Shown piece by piece: positions 25,126 to 33,392 of a stretch of 64,000 nt of DNA. This stretch comes from CAWUEZ02 sp963921355 (GTDB lineage Bacteria > Pseudomonadota > Alphaproteobacteria > Thalassobaculales > Thalassobaculaceae). A program made the translations under genes and the position numbers. Position 1 is the first letter of the stretch. Each line of letters opens with the position of its first letter. Location of the stretch: assembly GCA_963921355.3 (NCBI GenBank), contig OZ001190.1, forward strand, positions 3,224,001-3,288,000, read 5' to 3'. The notes under the pieces are model-generated. The model did no database searches, was not told where the DNA came from, and saw nothing but the letters and a program-made list of their open reading frames with translations.

Positions 25126-25863
25126 ATGACCTATTGCCTTGGGATCCTATTGGCGGACGGACTGGTTCTGGCCTCGGATTCCCGGACCAATGCGGGGGTC
25201 GACCAGATCGCCAAGGTCTGCAAGCTCTCGGTCCTCGAGAATCCGGGCCAGTCCCTGATCGCCATCCTGTCCGCCGGAAACCTCGCGACCACCCAGGCTG
25301 TTGTGACGACCCTGAAGCAGTCGGCTGGAACCGGGGAGGGCGACCAAGACCTGTTTCAGCAGGCGACGATGTTCGATGTCGCCCAGACCGTCGGTGCGGT
25401 GCTTCGACAGATCGTCGAACTTGACCTGCCCTACGTGCAGCCGTTTGGCGACCCCAATGGCAGTTTCCTGATTGGCGGTCAGATTCAGGGCGAGCCGCAC
25501 CGGCTGTTCCAGGTCTATTCGGCCGGCAACATCGTCGAGGCGGCGCCGCGCAACCACTTCCTGCAGATCGGCGAGACCAAGTACGGCAAACCTATCCTGG
25601 ATCGGGCCCTGCGCTACGATGCGCCGCTGGCGCGCGCGGGCAAACTGGCGTTGCTGTCGTTTGACGCCACGATCCGCAGCAACCTGTCGGTCGGCCCGCC
25701 GATCGACATGCTCAGCTACCAGACTGGCAGTCTCTCCGCTTACAACCTGACGAAATTCAAGAGCAATGATCCGTACTATGTTGATCTGTGCGACCGCTAC
25801 GCGGCCGGCCTGCAGTCCACGGTGGACGGCCTGCCCGATCCACAGATCGGCTCGCATGGCTGA
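25126..25863 (+). CDS. Anbu-type proteasome homologue (bacterial N-terminal-nucleophile protease)
   Basis: This 245-residue protein matches the bacterial Anbu/BPH proteasome-related group. After Met removal the nucleophile would be Thr1 ('TYCLGILLADG'), with Asp17 ('ASDSRTNAG') and Lys32 ('KVCKL') in proteasome-like positions. 'SAGNLATTQ' and 'LSFDATIRSNLSVGPP' are typical of the family. ATG 25126 follows CGGAGA. Anbu usually sits with a transglutaminase-like protease, an alpha-E protein and a circularly permuted ATP-grasp gene. None of these is visible here; it is followed by rRNA methyltransferase genes. Confidence 0.9.
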   Translation: MTYCLGILLADGLVLASDSRTNAGVDQIAKVCKLSVLENPGQSLIAILSAGNLATTQAVVTTLKQSAGTGEGDQDLFQQATMFDVAQTVGAVLRQIVELDLPYVQPFGDPNGSFLIGGQIQGEPHRLFQVYSAGNIVEAAPRNHFLQIGETKYGKPILDRALRYDAPLARAGKLALLSFDATIRSNLSVGPPIDMLSYQTGSLSAYNLTKFKSNDPYYVDLCDRYAAGLQSTVDGLPDPQIGSHG

Positions 25864-25901
25864 GACCGGCACCCGCGGCCTCAACGGCGGGCGAGACGAT
25901 C

Positions 25902-26792
25902 ATGTCTGACCTGCTGATCGCCGAACCCTGGGCTGACTATGCGCTTCTCGACAGCGGCAACGGTCGCAAGCTGGAGCGCTTCGGTGATCGTATCCTCGAT
26001 CGCCCCGACAGCCAGGCGCTGTGGGCGCCGGCTTTGGATGAGGATCGCTGGAGCCAGGCCGATGCCCGGTTCTCGGGCGGGCGCGACGAGGAGGGGCAGG
26101 GGCGCTGGGAGGCCGGCAAGGGAATGGCTGACGGATCCTGGCCGATCGCCTACGGGCCGGTGCGCTGTGAAGGCCAGCTCTCATCCTTTCGCCATGTCGG
26201 ACTGTTCCCCGAGCAACGGGTGCACTGGGACTTCATGGCGGAGAGAGTGGGGTCGGAGCGGGCAGGGACCGATTTCAGGCTGCTCAATCTGTTCGGCTAC
26301 ACCGGGCTGGCCTCGCTCATCCCGGCGGCCAGGGGCGCGCGGGTGACCCATGTCGACGCTTCGAAGAAGGCGATCAGCTGGGCGCGCGCCAACCAGGCGG
26401 CGTCCGGCCTGGACGCCGCGCCCATCCGGTGGATCTGCGATGACGCCGCCCGGTTCGTCGCCCGTGAAGTGCGCCGGGAGAACCGCTATGACGGTATCGT
26501 GCTCGACCCGCCGAAATACGGTCGCGGACCGAAGAATGAGGTCTGGCGGCTCGAGGAGCAGTTGCCGGATCTGCTGAGCCAGGTCGGTGCGCTTCTCGAC
26601 ACCGATGCGCGCTTCATGATCCTGACCGCCTATGCCACCCACCTCTCGCCGATCACCCTGCGCCGGTTGGTGGAGGATGCCTTTGCCGGGCGTTCGGGGC
26701 AGATCGATCATGGCGAGATGGCGCTGCGCGAGCAGGAGAGCGGCCGCCTGCTGCCGACATCGCTCTACGTCCGGTGGCAGCGCCATGGCTGA
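25902..26792 (+). CDS. Class I SAM-dependent RNA methyltransferase (RlmI/RlmK-like)
   Basis: From ATG 25902 the product is 296 residues. It has motif I 'LLNLFGYTGLASLIPAARG', acidic 'THVDASKKAISWARAN', and a catalytic-type 'VLDPPKYGRGP', which resembles the DPPxF motif of 23S rRNA m5C methyltransferases RlmI/RlmK, although the RlmI catalytic Cys context was not verified. It overlaps the next gene (a SpoU methyltransferase) by 8 nt, forming an RNA-modification pair. Confidence 0.85.
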   Translation: MSDLLIAEPWADYALLDSGNGRKLERFGDRILDRPDSQALWAPALDEDRWSQADARFSGGRDEEGQGRWEAGKGMADGSWPIAYGPVRCEGQLSSFRHVGLFPEQRVHWDFMAERVGSERAGTDFRLLNLFGYTGLASLIPAARGARVTHVDASKKAISWARANQAASGLDAAPIRWICDDAARFVAREVRRENRYDGIVLDPPKYGRGPKNEVWRLEEQLPDLLSQVGALLDTDARFMILTAYATHLSPITLRRLVEDAFAGRSGQIDHGEMALREQESGRLLPTSLYVRWQRHG

Positions 26793-27594
26793 GCGCGGAC
26801 CGGTACCGGTAATTACCAGCGCCGCCAACCCGGAGATCAAGGCGGTCCGGGCTCTGGCGACCAAGAAGGGGCGCCAGCAGCAGGACGCCTTTCTGTCGGA
26901 AGGGCTGCGCCACGTGATCGAGGCGGCCCGTGCCGGATGGCGGGTCAGGCGATTGATCGTTTCTGACCGCCAGCCCCGCACCGACGCGCTCGACGAAGCG
27001 ATGGCGGCCTGCCGCAGAGCCGACGGCCGGGTGGTGACCGTCAGCGCCGAACTGATGACCCGCATCGCCCGCCGGGACAACGCCCAGAGCGTGCTGGCGG
27101 TAATCGAACAGCGCTGGCATCCGTTGAGTGCGGTCGTGACCCCCGACCGGGGACTGTGGATCGGGCTCGAGGAAGTCCGGGATCCCGGTAATCTCGGCTC
27201 AATCCTGCGCAGCGCCGATGCGTTCGGTGTTCGCGGGCTGGTCATGATCGGCGCGTCGGTCGACCCGTTCTCGGTCGAGGCCGTGCGCGCCACCATGGGG
27301 GCGATTGTGAACGTTCCCCTTGTGCGCTGTGAGGTGGACGAGTTTCTGGCCTGGCGCGCGACTTGGGCGGGACGTGTCGTCGGCACCCATCTCACGGCGA
27401 CCCGGCGGCCCGAAGACGTCGGCGCCGGTGGACCGACCCTGCTGCTGATGGGCAACGAACAGTCCGGGTTGACCGAGGCGGTGGCGACCGCCTGCGACAC
27501 CCTGGTGCGCATACCCATGCGGGCCGGCGCCGACAGCCTCAACCTCGCAGCCGCAACCGCGATCATGCTCTACGCCCTGTCCGGCCTTCAGTAG
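26785..27594 (+). CDS. SpoU/TrmH-family RNA 2'-O-methyltransferase
   Basis: This 269-residue protein has an N-terminal RNA-binding substrate domain ('ITSAANPEIKAVRALATKKG', 'FLSEGLRHVIEAA') and a C-terminal SPOUT domain with motif 1 'LEEVRDPGNLGSILRSADAF', motif 2 'LLLMGNEQSGLT' and motif 3 'IPMRAGADSLNLAAATAI', the trefoil knot that binds AdoMet. It is like RlmB/TsnR. ATG 26785 lies within the end of the upstream methyltransferase gene. Its 3' end carries a small local duplication. Confidence 0.92.
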   Translation: MAERGPVPVITSAANPEIKAVRALATKKGRQQQDAFLSEGLRHVIEAARAGWRVRRLIVSDRQPRTDALDEAMAACRRADGRVVTVSAELMTRIARRDNAQSVLAVIEQRWHPLSAVVTPDRGLWIGLEEVRDPGNLGSILRSADAFGVRGLVMIGASVDPFSVEAVRATMGAIVNVPLVRCEVDEFLAWRATWAGRVVGTHLTATRRPEDVGAGGPTLLLMGNEQSGLTEAVATACDTLVRIPMRAGADSLNLAAATAIMLYALSGLQ

Positions 27595-27636
27595 GCCCCG
27601 ACCTTCAGTTTCAGTAGGCCCCGGCCTTCAGTAGGC
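27585..27636. repeat. Short local duplications at the convergent SpoU/MBL 3' ends
   Basis: CCTTCAG occurs at 27585, 27602 and 27625; CCGGCCTTCAGTAGGC occurs at 27581-27596 and again at 27621-27636, and CAGTAGGCCCCG twice. The copies repeat the last codons and stop of the SpoU gene, and the rightmost copy forms the end of the opposite MBL gene. This looks like replication slippage at a gene boundary. Confidence 0.7.
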
Positions 27637-28497
27637 GATGACAGCGTCGCGATAGCGCGCCGAACGTCCGGCGACGTCGATCCGCATCAGGTCTTCGCCG
27701 ATCAGGATAGGCCCCGTGTAGTCCTGACGGACTTCGGCCAGCACGGCCTCGCGATCAAAGCGGGTCGGCACGAAGTGGGTCAGGGCGAGTGCCTTGGCCC
27801 CGGCCTCCCGGGCGACCCGGCCGACCTCGGCGGACAGCGTGTGGTAGCCGGCGACCGCGGCCACGGTCTCCGGCGAGCGCACCCCCGGAACCGGCTGCAT
27901 TTCCCGGTGGATGAAGCACTCATGGACCAGCAGGTCCACGTCCCGGGCGGCCCCGATGAGGTCGGGGCAGTACCGGGTATCGCCGCTGACCGCGGCCCGG
28001 CATGTGCCGTCGTCGAAAACGAAGCCGAAGGCATGAACGATCGGGGCATGGTCGACGCGAACCGCGCGGATTTCGAGGGGGCCGACCCGGGTCTGCCATC
28101 CGTCATCGATCTCCATCACCTCGATGTCGAAGGCGATGGTCCACGGGCGGCGCTCGTGAGCGATCCGCAGCTCGCGCTCGTCCTTCCAGACCGCCATGAC
28201 CGCATCGACGAAAAACTGGGTCCCGGGCGGTCCCGCGATGACCTGGGGGCGATCGCGGCCCTGATGCCAGGCCGACACGATCAGCTGGTACAGGTCGATC
28301 ACATGATCGGAATGCAGGTGGGTCAGAAGGACGAGGTCGAGCCCGGCGCCGCTCGTTCCGGCATCCACCAGTCGCTGGGTGACGCCGGAGCCAAGGTCGA
28401 TGACAACGCGTGCACCCTCGGCTTCGACCAGGGTTGCGGGTCCGTAGCGGTTCGTGTCGACCTGGGGACAGCCGGTTCCGAGCAGAGTGAGATGCAT
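27628..28497 (-). CDS. Metallo-beta-lactamase-fold hydrolase (RNase Z/arylsulfatase-like)
   Basis: This 289-residue MBL protein has the dinuclear zinc motif 'THLHSDH' near residue 60, an Asp in 'VSGDTRYCPDL' and downstream His residues ('LALTHFVP'). The N-terminus 'LTLLGTGCPQVDTNRYGP' is like RNase Z/ElaC and phosphorylcholine-type phosphodiesterases. The exact substrate (RNA, phosphodiester, lactone) is not determined. ATG 28497. Divergent from the RsmB-type gene. Confidence 0.87.
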   Translation of the reverse strand: MHLTLLGTGCPQVDTNRYGPATLVEAEGARVVIDLGSGVTQRLVDAGTSGAGLDLVLLTHLHSDHVIDLYQLIVSAWHQGRDRPQVIAGPPGTQFFVDAVMAVWKDERELRIAHERRPWTIAFDIEVMEIDDGWQTRVGPLEIRAVRVDHAPIVHAFGFVFDDGTCRAAVSGDTRYCPDLIGAARDVDLLVHECFIHREMQPVPGVRSPETVAAVAGYHTLSAEVGRVAREAGAKALALTHFVPTRFDREAVLAEVRQDYTGPILIGEDLMRIDVAGRSARYRDAVIAY

Positions 28498-28564
28498 GGC
28501 GACCTGTCGCGTGGTTTTGTCGTAGACCTTAGCCCGCCCCTTGGCTGATCGGAACGACCTCTCA

Positions 28565-29530
28565 ATGGCGAAGCCGCACCGTCTTCATCCCGCCGAAGCC
28601 CGTCGGCGCGACCGGTTCCTGAGCCGGGCCGCGGCCGTCTGGTCGGTCAGCCCGGCCGAGGCCGAGCGTCTGGCGTCCGGCGGCCTGAGATCCAGTGTGC
28701 GGATCAACCCGCTGCGCAGCCGCCCGGTGGCGGAAATCCGGCGGGAGCTCGAGGCGTTGACGGCGGTCGAGGCGATCCCGTGGTGCGACGGGGCCTTTCA
28801 CATCACCGGTGATCGCAAGGCGGTGACGGAGAGCGCGCTGCATGCGGCGGGCGAGGTCTACGTCATGAACGCCTCATCGCTGATCCCGGCCTTGGCGCTG
28901 GCCCCCGAGCCGGACCAGGACATCCTCGACGTCTGTGCCTCACCGGGCGGGAAGTCGGCGCATATCGCGGCTCTGACCCGGAACGGTGCCCGGCTGTGGC
29001 TTAACGATGGCATCAAGTCACGCCTGAAGAAGCTGCAGGAACTCATTGATATAATGAATATATCAACTGTCAATGTGACGGATGTTCAAGGCCAGTATCT
29101 CGACAAGTTCGTCGACGCGACGTTCGACCGGATCCTGTTGGATGCCCAGTGTTCCGGCGAAGGCATGGCCGACTTGTCGCGCCCGGATGCCCTGAAGTTC
29201 TGGACCCCGGATCGGATCGAGAAGATGAGCCGCCTGCAGCAGCGCATGCTGGTGGCGGCCTTCAAGTTGCTGCGACCGGGCGGGACCCTGGTGTATTCGA
29301 CCTGCACCATCGCGCCTGAGGAGAACGAGGCGCCGGTCGACCATCTGGTCCGGCACAATGACGAGGCGGTGATCGAGCCGATCCCCGTCGACGTGCCCGA
29401 GGGTCGCCCCGGGCTTGCCCGCTGGGAGGGTCGCAGCTACCACCCGGACCTGCGTCATGCCATGCGGATCGTCCCGAACGCGTTCATGGAGGCGTTCTTC
29501 GTCTGTCGGATCACGCGGAGGCCGGCTTGA
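28565..29530 (+). CDS. RsmB/NOP-family rRNA (cytosine-C5)-methyltransferase
   Basis: From ATG 28565 the product is 321 residues, similar to the RsmF/YebU or Trm4 type. AdoMet motif I is 'DVCASPGGKSAHIAAL'; motif VI with the nucleophilic Cys is 'YSTCTIAPEENE'. Motif IV reads 'LLDAQCSGEG' where the family almost always has DAPCSGEG, so the Pro next to the release cysteine is Gln here. An AT-rich stretch (29048-29066) encodes 'IDIMNIS'. The rsmI gene follows with a 4-nt overlap. Confidence 0.9.
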   Translation: MAKPHRLHPAEARRRDRFLSRAAAVWSVSPAEAERLASGGLRSSVRINPLRSRPVAEIRRELEALTAVEAIPWCDGAFHITGDRKAVTESALHAAGEVYVMNASSLIPALALAPEPDQDILDVCASPGGKSAHIAALTRNGARLWLNDGIKSRLKKLQELIDIMNISTVNVTDVQGQYLDKFVDATFDRILLDAQCSGEGMADLSRPDALKFWTPDRIEKMSRLQQRMLVAAFKLLRPGGTLVYSTCTIAPEENEAPVDHLVRHNDEAVIEPIPVDVPEGRPGLARWEGRSYHPDLRHAMRIVPNAFMEAFFVCRITRRPA

Positions 29531-30234
29531 TCGAACTGATATCGACCCCGATCGGAAACCTGGAGGATCTCAGCCCGCGGGCCCGTGCCGCTCTCGAGTC
29601 GGCGGATGTCGTGGCGGCCGAGGACACCCGTCGAACCGGGCGTCTGCTGCAGGCCGCCGGCCTCAAGAAGAAGCTGGTCGCCTATCACGAGCACAACGAG
29701 CGTCAGATGGCCGAGACCCTGGTGGATTGGGCACGCCGAGGGCAGCGCGTGGCGGTCGCCACCGACGGCGGAACCCCGGGAGTCAGCGACCCCGGGTTCA
29801 CCCTGGTCCGGGCCGCCGCCCGAGCGGGTGAGGATGTCAGTATGGTGCCGGGCCCGGCCGCTTTTGTGATGGCGGCCGTGCTCTCCGGTCTGCCGGTCCA
29901 CGGCATCACGTTCCGCGGCTTTCCACCCCGCAAGTCGGGCCAGCGCCAGCGGTTTCTGGCAGTCGATCTGGAGAGTCCCCACACGCTGGTGCTGTACGAA
30001 AGCCCGTATCGCATCGTGAAACTGATCGATGACGCGTTGGCGGTTTTCGGTGACCGGCCGGCCGCCCTTGCCCGAGAACTCACCAAGATCCACGAGGAGG
30101 TGGTGCGCGGCCGGCTGACGGACCTGAAAGCCTTTCTGGAGGGTCGTGGCACCCAGCCGGTCGGCGAATGCTGCCTGGTCGTCGCCGGTGCTGGCGTCCC
30201 CGAGGGCTGGTTCGACGCTCCCGAAGCCGAATAG
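29527..30234 (+). CDS. rsmI: 16S rRNA (cytidine-1402-2'-O)-methyltransferase
   Basis: RsmI 2'-O-methylates C1402 of 16S rRNA at the ribosomal P site. The 235-residue protein starts at TTG 29527, overlapping the upstream stop (TTGA). It shows 'STPIGNLEDLSPRARAAL', 'AAEDTRRTGRLL', 'DGGTPGVSDPG' and 'VPGPAAFVMAAVLSGLP' of the tetrapyrrole-methylase-like fold, and 'YESPYRIVKLIDD'. It is shorter at the C-terminus than E. coli RsmI (286). Here it is joined to the RsmB-type gene. Confidence 0.93.
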   Translation: MIELISTPIGNLEDLSPRARAALESADVVAAEDTRRTGRLLQAAGLKKKLVAYHEHNERQMAETLVDWARRGQRVAVATDGGTPGVSDPGFTLVRAAARAGEDVSMVPGPAAFVMAAVLSGLPVHGITFRGFPPRKSGQRQRFLAVDLESPHTLVLYESPYRIVKLIDDALAVFGDRPAALARELTKIHEEVVRGRLTDLKAFLEGRGTQPVGECCLVVAGAGVPEGWFDAPEAE

Positions 30235-30240
30235 CCAAGG

Positions 30241-31263
30241 CTACTCGGCGGCTTCGGCCCGGGGGGCGAGGTCATAGACCTCGGCGAGCAGTTCGTAGGA
30301 CCGCAGTCGGGCCCGGTGATCGTGGGTGATGGTGACAACCAGGGCCTCGTCGACGCCGTAGCGTTCCAGCAGGGAATCCAGCTTCTGACGGACCTGCTCG
30401 GGCGTGCCCACGATGTTTCGGCGGCGATGGAAGGCGGCCCGTTCTCGCTCGGCCTCGGAGTACTGATGGGCCAGCGCCTCTTCGGGGGTCGGGATCGGGC
30501 CGATATGGCCCTGATCCAGCCGCACCCGCCACAGATCCCGTGACGCGGCGTGGTACTTCACCTCCTCCTCGGTGTCGGCGACCAGGACGAACACCCCGAT
30601 ATTGGCCTCTGGCGCCGGCACGGCCGTCGATGGCTGGAAACGCCGCTTGTACATTTCGACGACCGGCTCACCGCCCTCGGTGATGAAATGGGCGAACGAG
30701 AACGCCGTGCCGAGATGGGCGGCCACCTGGGCCGACTGATCGCTGGACCCCAGCAGCCACACCGGCGGGACGCCGGGCCCCGCCGGCTGCGCCGTCACCG
30801 CCCGGAACGGATGATCCTCTTCGAGGGAACCGGACATCCAGCTCATCAGGTCCTGGACCTGACGGGGGAAGTACTCGATGGCGATCGGGTCGCGGGTGTA
30901 GGCCAGCGCTTGAGCGGTGGTGCGATCCGAGCCCGGCGCCCGGCCGATCCCGAGGTCGATACGGCCTGGATAGAGGGTCTCCAGCATCCGGAAGGTTTCG
31001 GCGACCTTGAGGGGGGCGTAGTGGGGCAGCATCACGCCACCGGATCCGACCCGGATCGATTGCGTCTCCGTGGCGATCCGGCCGATCAGGATTTCCGGCA
31101 CCGATCCGGCCAGGCCGTTGGAACTGTGGTGTTCGGCCACCCAATAGCGATGGAAGCCCAGCCCATCGGTCAGCCGGGCCAGTTCCAGGGACTCGTAGAC
31201 GGCGTCGACTGGGCTCGCGCCGGCGCGGATCGGCGACTGGTCGAGAACGGAAAGCAGCGGCAT
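30241..31263 (-). CDS. LLM-class flavin-dependent oxidoreductase (luciferase-like)
   Basis: This 340-residue bacterial-luciferase-like monooxygenase begins 'MPLLSVLDQSPIRAG', which is the normal family N-terminus, so ATG 31263 is preferred to an upstream in-frame start. 'RYWVAEHHSSNGLAGS', 'VGSGGVMLPHYAPLKVAE' and 'IDLGIGRAPGSD' are the conserved FMN/F420-type site segments. It probably uses FMNH2; the substrate is unknown. Divergent from an MFS gene across a region with a strong palindrome. Confidence 0.9.
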   Translation of the reverse strand: MPLLSVLDQSPIRAGASPVDAVYESLELARLTDGLGFHRYWVAEHHSSNGLAGSVPEILIGRIATETQSIRVGSGGVMLPHYAPLKVAETFRMLETLYPGRIDLGIGRAPGSDRTTAQALAYTRDPIAIEYFPRQVQDLMSWMSGSLEEDHPFRAVTAQPAGPGVPPVWLLGSSDQSAQVAAHLGTAFSFAHFITEGGEPVVEMYKRRFQPSTAVPAPEANIGVFVLVADTEEEVKYHAASRDLWRVRLDQGHIGPIPTPEEALAHQYSEAERERAAFHRRRNIVGTPEQVRQKLDSLLERYGVDEALVVTITHDHRARLRSYELLAEVYDLAPRAEAAE

Positions 31264-31368
31264 GGTGGGTCCGAACGGTTTGTGTGGCGGATTCATCCTG
31301 AAACCACACGATGCCTTTGCCAACCGTCCGGCTTGTCGCGCCCGCGGTCGGGTGCCCAGTGGTGCGAT

Positions 31369-31395
31369 CCGAACGGATCAGTCTGATCCGTTCGG
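31369..31395. repeat. 12-3-12 perfect palindrome, element A
   Basis: CCGAACGGATCA is separated by GTC from its exact complement, in the LLM/MFS divergent intergenic region. Read on the minus strand the flanks are GATTCA before CCGA and ATC after CGG, as in element B at 35971-35997. No T-run follows, so it is not a simple terminator. It could be a REP/BIME-like mobile palindrome or an operator. Confidence 0.65.
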
Positions 31396-31485
31396 TGAAT
31401 CGCCCCACAAGAGTGTTGGATACGTGGGCTGATTCACGAAACGTTTGGGTACCAAACCTCTCGATCAGACCACTAGACTGTCTCC

Positions 31486-32721
31486 ATGCGCGCCGCCGTG
31501 TCCGCCACCACCTGGGCCGCCCTCGGCGTGCTCGCCTTGTGTTTCCTGCTCAACGCGCTCGCCCGCGGGGCCGGCGAGACCTATGCCGTTTTCCTGCTGC
31601 CGATCGGCGCTGAAACCGGGTGGGACCGCGCCGCGCTGACCTCTGTCTACTCGGTCTACATGCTGGCCAACGGCCTGGCATCGCCGTTCGTCGGTCTGGC
31701 CTTCGACCGCTTCGGTGCTCGGGCGCTCTATGTCTTCGGTCTGATGGCGCTCGGTGCCGGGTTCTGGATGGCCGGCCGGATGCAGGACCTCTGGCACCTG
31801 GTGATCTGCGTCGGCGTCCTGGGCGGTCTCGGGATCGCCTGCCTCGGCATGATTCCTGGGTCGATTCTGATCAGCCGCTGGTTCGATGCCCGGCTGGCCT
31901 CCGCCATGGCGATCGCTTCCGCCGGTCTCGGGACCGGGACCCTGGTCATGGCGCCGCTCGCCCAATACCTGGTCGACCAACTGGGATGGCGAGGCGCCTA
32001 TCTGGGGCTTGGCGGGACCATCTTTCTTCTTGCGCTGCCGGCACTGCTGCTGCCCTGGCGCCGGATCACGTCCGGTGTCGTCGAGCGGCGGCGGGCGATC
32101 GAGGGGGCGGTCGAGGCGATGCCCCGATTGCCGCAGGCCATCCGGTCCCGGCCGTTCTGGGCGCTGTTCGCCGTGTTTTTCTGCACCTCCGTCGCGGTCT
32201 ACGGGGTCTCGCTGCAGAGCGTCGCCTATCTGGTCGAGCAGGGGCTTTCACCGTGGCATGCGGCCACCGCTTTCGGTCTGGCCGGGATGCTGTCCATCGC
32301 GGGAATGCTGGTCACCGGCACCGCCGCCGACCGGTTCGGCAACCGGCTGACCGCGACCATCAGCTATCTCTGCACCCTGATCGGGATTGCAGCACTCTTC
32401 CTCGTCCAGCTCTCGCCCGGATTCGCGCTGGTCGCTGTCTATGTTCTGTTCTTCGGCAGCTCCATGGGGGCGAGGGGCCCCATCATCTCGACCCTGGCGA
32501 CCACGCTGTTCGCAGGGCGGGGGGTGGGCGCGATCTACGGCACGATCACGACCGGCCAGGGGCTGGGCGCTGCGGTCGGAACATGGCTGGCAGGGGTGCT
32601 GCACGATCTGACCGGCGGATACGAGGCCGGTTTCGTGGCGTCGAGCTCGTTCATCCTGGTCGCGGTGACGGTCTTCTGGCTGGTGCCGGAGCTCGCGGCT
32701 CGGCGGCGTCGCTCGACCTAG
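31486..32721 (+). CDS. Major facilitator superfamily transporter
   Basis: This 411-residue MFS protein has twelve hydrophobic segments. The loop 2-3 motif is 'GLAFDRFGARALYVFG', with the second half starting around 'FWALFAVFFCTSVAVYG'. 'TGTAADRFGNRLTATISY' repeats the loop motif in the second half. It resembles monocarboxylate/oxalate-formate type carriers. Start ATG 31486. It ends in TAG. Substrate unknown. Confidence 0.9.
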   Translation: MRAAVSATTWAALGVLALCFLLNALARGAGETYAVFLLPIGAETGWDRAALTSVYSVYMLANGLASPFVGLAFDRFGARALYVFGLMALGAGFWMAGRMQDLWHLVICVGVLGGLGIACLGMIPGSILISRWFDARLASAMAIASAGLGTGTLVMAPLAQYLVDQLGWRGAYLGLGGTIFLLALPALLLPWRRITSGVVERRRAIEGAVEAMPRLPQAIRSRPFWALFAVFFCTSVAVYGVSLQSVAYLVEQGLSPWHAATAFGLAGMLSIAGMLVTGTAADRFGNRLTATISYLCTLIGIAALFLVQLSPGFALVAVYVLFFGSSMGARGPIISTLATTLFAGRGVGAIYGTITTGQGLGAAVGTWLAGVLHDLTGGYEAGFVASSSFILVAVTVFWLVPELAARRRRST

Positions 32722-33249
32722 CCGTAGTCGGGAATGGAAATCGCCATGTCGACGGTGCGTCCGTCCCGGGCCAGCGGCATAACGAGGCAGTGGTGACGGC
32801 GATGTGGCTTGCCGATCGCGCTCAGATCGCTTCGGTACAGGGTGGGAACGCCGGTGGTGATCAGAACCGCCATGGTCGATTGAATGCGGCGCAGGGTGTC
32901 GGGGTCATAGAGCTCGTCGAACCATCGCCCCGTGTTGTCACGCCGCCGCATGTCGACGATCGCAGTGCCGACGAGACGGTGACGGAAGCGCAACCCGTGG
33001 GAGGCGCGATGAACGTCAATGAGGTTGATCCACGGCAGCAGGAACGGGATGTCGGTTGGATCGATGTCGGCGCGCGACGGCAGCAGGTCCGGGCCCGGGC
33101 ATCGTGATCGCCAATAGGACAGCCCTCACATGCCTGTCGGCAGTGAGGTCCAACTCAACCGGCCTCGCTTGATCGCCGTCCATTGATACAAACAGGGTGC
33201 CAAGGTCATGAATGCGCCGTCCGTGAATAGAATGGTATGCATTTTTCAT
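32718..33249 (-). pseudogene. PAS_5-type PAS protein with a one-base frameshift
   Basis: The 3' part shows a typical PAS_5 domain: 'LLPSRADIDPTDIPFLLPWI', 'RFRHRLVGTAIVDM', 'RDNTGRWFDELYDP' and 'HCLVMPLARDG'. The N-terminal 'YWRSRCPGPDLLPSR' has no start codon in its frame, because the upstream frame ends in TGA. In the neighbouring frame 'VELDLTADRHVRA' runs up to the same place from ATG 33249. Adding one base near 33112 would give 'HVRALSYWRSRC', the family pattern. So a single-base deletion splits the gene. These proteins are common and numerous in Rhodospirillaceae. Confidence 0.75.
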
Positions 33250-33392
33250 CCGTCAACTGAATCGGAGAATAATTTCCAAATCCTATAATTTAGTGTTGCG
33301 TTTCTGCACTGCGGTCGGAACGCGGAATATTGATCTGCCCGGCGACGTGAGCCACGGTCATCTTCGACATTCGCGCATCCTGGAGAGCTCCC

